Assembly (NCBI GenBank): GCA_963663945.1
Contig: OY760687.1
Location: forward strand, 1,922,001-1,986,000
Origin: Bin87 sp963663945
GTDB taxonomy: Bacteria; Chloroflexota; Dehalococcoidia; Lucifugimonadales; UBA3495
Length of the DNA: 64,000 nucleotides
Reading direction: 5' to 3'
Position numbers and translations under genes: made by a program. Shown piece by piece: positions 59,354 to 64,000 of the stretch; the stretch's first letter is position 1; each line of letters opens with the position of its first letter. The notes beneath the pieces were generated by a model. That model made no database searches and was not told where the DNA came from. It saw nothing but the letters and a program-made list of their open reading frames with translations.

Positions 59354-60151
59354 ATGCCCGAGGCGCGCCCACCTACAGTGATGACCATCGCCGGCTCTGA
59401 CTCCGGAGGCGGCGCGGGCATCCAGGCGGATCTGAAGACCTTTTCAGCGTTGGGCGTGTTCGGAACCTCGACGCTCACCGCGATCACTGCCCAAAACACT
59501 GTCGGCGTGAGCGCGGTGCACGAGATCCCCACCGATATCATCGCCGCGCAAATCGACGCGGTGATCACGGACATCGGCGCCGACGCGGTAAAAACCGGCA
59601 TGCTGTCGTCGAGCGAAATCGTCGAGACGGTCGCTGAGGCCATCCGACGACATGGCATCGCGAACCTGGTGGTCGATCCGGTGATGGTTGCCAAGAGTGG
59701 AGACCGTCTTCTGCGCGAGGAGGCGATCCAGTCCATTTGCAACTCCTTGATACCCCTCGCCGCCGTGGTCACGCCCAACATCCCCGAGGCCGAAGATCTG
59801 ACGGGTCACACGATCCAGTCCGATGACGATGTCCGCGAGGCAGCGATACGCATCGTGTCCATGGGTGCTCGTTCGGTGGTGGTCAAGGGCGGCCACCGGG
59901 ACGGCCCGCCCACTGACGTTCTCTATGATGGCAATACGTTCCAGGAGTTCACTACCGAGCGGATTCCTTCTACGAACACCCACGGAACCGGCTGCACGTT
60001 CGCGTCGGCGGTTGCCGCCGGCCTGGCCCACGGATTGGACGTACCTGGAGCCGTGGCACGAGCCAAAGATTACGTCACTGCCGCCATTCGCGCCTCCTAT
60101 CCGATTGGGCAGGGGCATGGGCCGTTGCACCATTTCCACGCGTATTGGTGA
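59354..60151 (+). CDS. thiD: Hydroxymethylpyrimidine/phosphomethylpyrimidine kinase
   Basis: ThiD phosphorylates HMP and HMP-P in thiamine synthesis. The 265-residue ribokinase-like protein has TIAGSDSGGGAGIQADLKTF, TAITAQNTVGV, DAVKTGMLSS, LVVDPVMVAKSG, TPNIPEAEDL, VVVKGGH and the anion-hole signature THGTGCTFASAVAA. The ATG at 59354 is preferred over an in-frame TTG 18 nt earlier. The partner thiE lies 16 kb upstream, so thiamine genes are dispersed. Confidence 0.94.
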   Translation: MPEARPPTVMTIAGSDSGGGAGIQADLKTFSALGVFGTSTLTAITAQNTVGVSAVHEIPTDIIAAQIDAVITDIGADAVKTGMLSSSEIVETVAEAIRRHGIANLVVDPVMVAKSGDRLLREEAIQSICNSLIPLAAVVTPNIPEAEDLTGHTIQSDDDVREAAIRIVSMGARSVVVKGGHRDGPPTDVLYDGNTFQEFTTERIPSTNTHGTGCTFASAVAAGLAHGLDVPGAVARAKDYVTAAIRASYPIGQGHGPLHHFHAYW

Positions 60152-60171
60152 ATTTCGGCCTGCGTTATAAT
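60145..60171 (+). promoter_or_regulatory. Possible promoter of ileS
   Basis: A perfect -10 TATAAT (60166-60171) has TTGGTG 15 bp upstream, overlapping the thiD stop. The spacing is short, so the -35 assignment is weak. No T-box leader is seen in the roughly 70 nt before the start codon. Confidence 0.4.
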
Positions 60172-60247
60172 CGGATTTCGGTCAGGTTCATCGGGTCGGC
60201 AGTCAGTGCGCGACCCCGTTCGCACTCAACGATGAGGTATTGCAGCC

Positions 60248-63200
60248 ATGCCGGCCTTTGACGTGGTTTCCAGCCGGGTCAGTTTCCCGGAACTCGACGC
60301 CGAGATCCTCGACTACTGGAAGGAGCGCGACGTGTTCCGCCGGTCCATTGACGACCGGCCGGATGCCCCGCTCTTCATGATGTATGAGGGCCCGCCCACT
60401 GCCAACGGCAGTCCCGGAATTCACCACGTTCTGGCGCGGGTTTTCAAGGACGTAATTTCCCGCTACCGCACCATGAAAGGTTGCCGGGTCATCCGCAAGG
60501 GTGGCTGGGACACCCACGGCCTGCCGGTTGAGCTGCAGATAGAGCAGGAACTCGGCTTGTCGTCCAAGCGCGAGATCGAGGAATTCGGTATCGCTGAGTT
60601 TAACCGGCGCTGCCGGGAGAGCGTTTTCCGATACGTGAAAGAATGGGAGGTCATGACCGACCGTATCGGCTACTGGGTCGACATGGACGATCCCTACGTT
60701 ACGCTGGAAAACGACTACATCGAAACTGGATGGTGGATTCTCAAGCAGTTGTGGGACCGTGGCCTTCTCTACCAGGACCGTCGGGGCGCGCCCCATTGCC
60801 CCCGCTGCGTCTCCAGCCTATCCTCCCACGAGGTGGCTCTGGGTTACCGCGAAAACACTCCGGACCCGTCAACCTTCGTGACTTTCGAAGCGACCGAATG
60901 GCTGGATGGCGCGAAACCCGATGCTCCTTCGTATTTCCTGACGTGGACGACGACGCCATGGACGCTGCCCGGCAACACCGCCCTGGCGGTCAGCGCTGAC
61001 GCCGATTACTCCATCGTCGAAACGACTGGTGGCGCCGGCGAGACGATCAGAATGGCGCTGGCGACCGCGTTGCTAAACGTGCTGCAACACGATTACACGG
61101 TTGTGCGAGAGGTGAAAGGGAACGACCTGGTCGGCCTGTCCTACCGACCGCTTTACAGCGCTTCCGAATACGGCGTTCCGATCCGCCAATTCATGGCCAA
61201 CGCCGATGGCCAGGTTTCTTTGGAAGACGCAAGTTCCTACTCTACCAAGGTGGTGTCGGCCGACTTCGTGAGCATGGACGACGGCAGCGGAATCGTTCAC
61301 ATCGCGCCGGCCTTCGGAGATGAGGACCTGGGCCTGGGCCGCGAGCATCAGCTCGGGTTCGTGCAGCCCGTCGACCTGCAAGGTGTGATCACCGGCAACT
61401 ACCCCTTCGCCGGCAAGTTCGTCAAGGATGCCGACGCGGATATCCTCGCCGACCTGGAATCTCGCGGCCTGCTGTACCACCAGGGCGTATACCGCCACAC
61501 CTATCCATTCTGCTGGCGGTGCGACACGCCGCTCCTTTATTACGCCAAGACGTCCTGGTACATCCGGACAACGGCGGTCAAAGACCAGTTGGTGGGCAAT
61601 AACTCTCGGATCAATTGGTACCCCGAACACATCCGCGAAGGCCGGTTCGGGGAATGGCTGCGGAACAACGTGGACTGGGCCATCTCCCGGGAACGCTATT
61701 GGGGCACCCCGATCCCCATCTGGCAGTGCGACGGGTGCGGAGAGATGGAATGCGTTGGCGGAGTCGAGGAATTGTCGCAACGGTGCGGACGGAACTTCGA
61801 CGACCTGGACCTCCATCGACCGTACGTGGACGACATCACCTGGCAGTGTGCTTCCAACGATTGCGAGGGCGCCTTTCGACGGATCCCAGAGGTGATGGAC
61901 TGCTGGTTCGATTCTGGAATGATGCCCCTGGCCCAGTGGCACTACCCGTTCGAAAACCGGGATATCGAGACCGATGGCCGGCTGCCCGCCGATTATATCT
62001 GCGAAGCCGTTGACCAGACCCGGGGCTGGTTCTACAGCCTGCACGCCCTCTCCACCCTGCTCAAGGATGACGTCGCCTACCGCAACGTCATTTGCCTCGG
62101 CCTGATCCTGGACGGCCGCGGCCGCAAGATGAGCAAGCGGCTCGGCAACATCGTAGAACCGGACAGCATTCTCGACACCCACGGCGCGGACGCTCTGCGG
62201 TGGTATCTGTTCACGGCATCGCACCCGGGTGAACCGCGGCGCTTCTCAGACCGCCTGGTGCAGCAGACCCTGCGGCAGGTGTTGCTGACGCTGTGGAACG
62301 TATATTCCTTCTTCACCAACTACGCGAACATCGACGAGTTTGAGCCCTCCCAGATACCCGATGGTTGGGTGCCCGAGGCCGAACTCGACCGCTGGATCCT
62401 GGCCGAACTCAACCAGTTGGTTCTGGTCGTGGATGATCACCTGGACAACTACAACCCGACCGACGCGGGACGCCGGATAGCAGAGTTCATCGACGTGCTC
62501 TCCAATTGGTACGTCCGCCGTTCGCGCCGCCGTTTCTGGAAGTCGGAAAACGACGCGGACAAGCTGGGCGCCTACGCAACCCTCTACCGCTGCCTGACCA
62601 CATTGGCCCGGCTGATGGCCCCGCTGGCGCCCTTCGTGTCGGAGCAGATGTACCGCAACCTGGAGCTTCGTTACCAGCCTGAAGCGCCGGACAGCGTGCA
62701 TTTGACTGAATACCCGGTGCCCGACACTTCGCTTATCGACCGGCCCATCATGGATGCGACTCGCCTGGCCATTCGCGTATCCAGCATGGGGAGAGCTGCT
62801 CGAAGCAAGGCAGGCCTGAAAGTCCGCCAGCCTCTGGCCGAAGTGCTCGTAAAGACCCGGAGCGAAGCCGAGTTGGAATATCTAGACCAGGTACGTCCCC
62901 AAATCCTCGAGGAATTGAACATAAAGGAGTTGCGTACTGCCAACGGCGCTGGCGACGTGTACGCTCAGGCACAGGAGTTGGCCGACGATGACGGCGACAC
63001 GGTCGTGTCGGTAGCCGGGTACTCGGCGGCTCTGGAATCGGGCTATATGGTCGCGGTCGACTCTCGCATCACGCCTGAATTGGCTGACGAGGGCCTGGCC
63101 CGCGAATTCGCCCATCGGATCCAGAACCTGCGCAAGGGCGCCCGGTTCGAGATCACCGACCGCATCGTCACCTATTACAACGGTCCCGACGACGTCGCCC

Positions 63201-63352
63201 GGGTAATGACGGTCCACGGCGACTACATCAAGCAGGAAACTCTCAGCGACGATCTGCTTGCCGCAGTCCCGGAGGAAACCGCCAAATCGGAGACCGCGCA
63301 GATCGAAGGCATGGAAGTCACACTTGGGGTGCGCCGCGCAAACGGCTCCTGA
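60248..63352 (+). CDS. ileS: Isoleucyl-tRNA synthetase, type 2 (GXHH-motif form)
   Basis: IleRS charges tRNA-Ile and edits valine. The 1034-residue protein has YEGPPTANGSPGIHHVLAR, where the class I HIGH motif is G57-I58-H59-H60, i.e. the swapped GXHH form. The editing domain and its WTTTPWTLPGNTAL segment come next, then the KMSKR motif in GRKMSKRLGN (near residue 627) and the WYVRRSRRRFWK anticodon-binding region. The long C-terminal domain resembles the eukaryote/archaea-like type 2 enzymes. Type 2 IleRS is tolerant of mupirocin. A GAGG occurs about 11 nt before the ATG. It is followed 6 nt later by mutM. Confidence 0.95.
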   Translation: MPAFDVVSSRVSFPELDAEILDYWKERDVFRRSIDDRPDAPLFMMYEGPPTANGSPGIHHVLARVFKDVISRYRTMKGCRVIRKGGWDTHGLPVELQIEQELGLSSKREIEEFGIAEFNRRCRESVFRYVKEWEVMTDRIGYWVDMDDPYVTLENDYIETGWWILKQLWDRGLLYQDRRGAPHCPRCVSSLSSHEVALGYRENTPDPSTFVTFEATEWLDGAKPDAPSYFLTWTTTPWTLPGNTALAVSADADYSIVETTGGAGETIRMALATALLNVLQHDYTVVREVKGNDLVGLSYRPLYSASEYGVPIRQFMANADGQVSLEDASSYSTKVVSADFVSMDDGSGIVHIAPAFGDEDLGLGREHQLGFVQPVDLQGVITGNYPFAGKFVKDADADILADLESRGLLYHQGVYRHTYPFCWRCDTPLLYYAKTSWYIRTTAVKDQLVGNNSRINWYPEHIREGRFGEWLRNNVDWAISRERYWGTPIPIWQCDGCGEMECVGGVEELSQRCGRNFDDLDLHRPYVDDITWQCASNDCEGAFRRIPEVMDCWFDSGMMPLAQWHYPFENRDIETDGRLPADYICEAVDQTRGWFYSLHALSTLLKDDVAYRNVICLGLILDGRGRKMSKRLGNIVEPDSILDTHGADALRWYLFTASHPGEPRRFSDRLVQQTLRQVLLTLWNVYSFFTNYANIDEFEPSQIPDGWVPEAELDRWILAELNQLVLVVDDHLDNYNPTDAGRRIAEFIDVLSNWYVRRSRRRFWKSENDADKLGAYATLYRCLTTLARLMAPLAPFVSEQMYRNLELRYQPEAPDSVHLTEYPVPDTSLIDRPIMDATRLAIRVSSMGRAARSKAGLKVRQPLAEVLVKTRSEAELEYLDQVRPQILEELNIKELRTANGAGDVYAQAQELADDDGDTVVSVAGYSAALESGYMVAVDSRITPELADEGLAREFAHRIQNLRKGARFEITDRIVTYYNGPDDVARVMTVHGDYIKQETLSDDLLAAVPEETAKSETAQIEGMEVTLGVRRANGS

Positions 63353-63358
63353 CCAGGC

Positions 63359-64000
63359 ATGCCGGAACTTCCCGAGGTCGAAAACACCCGACAGTACCTG
63401 CTCCGCAGTGGCCTCGTTGGTCGGCGCTTTGGAGCGCCGGACATCTCCTGGGCCAAAACGGTCCACGATCCGTCGGTGGGTGAGTTCATCGAGGGCGTTG
63501 CCGGGCGGTGCGCCACGGACCTGCTGAGGCGGGGAAAATATCTGATCGCTCCACTGGATGACGAACAGTTCCTGGTGATGCACCTCGGCATGACCGGCAG
63601 CCTGCGCATCCACGATGCCGACCAAGAACCGCCGTCCATGGTCCGGCACACCTTCCCGCTTGACGACGGCCGGGAGATGCGATTCGTCGATCCGCGCAAA
63701 TTCGGACACCTGTGGCTGCTGCCCGATCCCACTGGCGCCATGAAGAAAATGGGTGTCGAACCGCTGGAGTCGGGCTTCACGGTTGAGGCGCTGAGCGCGG
63801 CTCTGGCTAGCCGGAAAGCGCCGATCAAAGCCATCCTGCTGGATCAGTCCGTGATCGCGGGACTCGGCAATCTTTACGTCGACGAAGCTCTGTATTTGTC
63901 CGGGATACACCCGGAGCGCTCGGCCAACGGCCTGAGCGATGGTGAAACCGAAGGCCTGCACGCAAGCATCGTCGAAGCCCTTTCCCGATCGGTCGCCGCC
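63359..64000 (+). CDS. mutM: Formamidopyrimidine-DNA glycosylase, truncated by the window edge
   Basis: MutM/Fpg removes oxidised purines such as 8-oxoguanine. The frame begins MPELPEVENTRQYL, with catalytic Pro1 (after Met removal) and Glu2. It continues through RRGKYLIAPL, VMHLGMTGSL, MRFVDPRKFGHLWLL and AGLGNLYVDEALYLSGIHP. The first 214 residues are present; the C-terminal zinc finger lies beyond the window. It begins 6 nt after ileS and is probably co-transcribed. Confidence 0.94.
   Translation, partial: MPELPEVENTRQYLLRSGLVGRRFGAPDISWAKTVHDPSVGEFIEGVAGRCATDLLRRGKYLIAPLDDEQFLVMHLGMTGSLRIHDADQEPPSMVRHTFPLDDGREMRFVDPRKFGHLWLLPDPTGAMKKMGVEPLESGFTVEALSAALASRKAPIKAILLDQSVIAGLGNLYVDEALYLSGIHPERSANGLSDGETEGLHASIVEALSRSVAA

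Noticed and set aside
60172..60247. T-box riboswitch upstream of ileS
   Set aside because: The leader of about 75 nt is too short and shows no T-box motif or terminator/antiterminator pair.

Overview
The window is about 64 kb of gene-dense, high-G+C bacterial DNA with no plasmid, phage, CRISPR or insertion-sequence signature. The gene set points to a Chloroflexota lineage, most likely the Dehalococcoidia/SAR202 area. It combines split methylmalonyl-CoA mutase subunits, two F420-type luciferase-like oxidoreductases, hydantoinase/oxoprolinase-type and fumarylacetoacetate-hydrolase-type catabolic genes, a prokaryotic translin, FmdB zinc ribbons and a UGSC-family selenoprotein. This placement is inference; there is no rRNA in the window.

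Layout. 1-5 kb: end of a methylmalonyl-CoA mutase large subunit, an acyl-CoA dehydrogenase and methylmalonyl-CoA epimerase (propionate / branched-chain acyl-CoA use), then holA, convergent with a PHP-phosphoesterase/orphan OppD-like ATPase pair. 5-6.7 kb: a noncoding stretch with a 17-bp tandem repeat and a lineage-specific HEPN-like gene. 6.8-14.8 kb: a minus-strand housekeeping run (B12-binding mutase subunit, yceD-rpmF-fabD-nusB-acpP-udg-rnj-ftsK) with a strong promoter before yceD. 15-18.5 kb: tRNA-Arg(UCU), sparse noncoding DNA, a spermidine-synthase-like protein and an orphan histidine kinase. 18.7-27 kb: catabolic genes (2-hydroxyacid dehydrogenase, FAH-family enzyme, fused HyuA-HyuB, LLM oxidoreductase) and a lipoprotein.

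27-35 kb: yvcK-glmS, then an alkaline-phosphatase-superfamily hydrolase with thrB, lysC and a glycosyltransferase. 35-42 kb: a TPR/HIRAN-like protein, a SagB-like double nitroreductase, folB, a CitE-like lyase and polA. 42-45.3 kb: two FmdB zinc ribbons, an N-terminally extended thiE, translin and a DUF2071 protein.

45.3-49 kb is the most interesting part. A two-gene unit encodes a conserved partner protein and a UGSC-family protein interrupted by an in-frame TGA (codon 102). That TGA is followed at once by a well-formed bacterial SECIS-like hairpin, and the reading frame then continues for 83 more residues. This reads as a genuine selenoprotein with the redox motif U-G-G-C. A palindrome overlaps the -10 box of the predicted promoter. 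A membrane-anchored beta-propeller protein lies directly downstream.

49-57.7 kb: a complete oligopeptide ABC transporter operon (oppA2-oppA1-oppB-oppC-oppD-oppF, minus strand) with duplicated binding proteins, a near-consensus promoter and strong hairpins. 57.9-64 kb: a second LLM oxidoreductase, a GYD-domain protein, thiD, a type-2 (GXHH-motif) isoleucyl-tRNA synthetase and the start of mutM.

All family assignments come from reading motifs by eye; no database search was possible.
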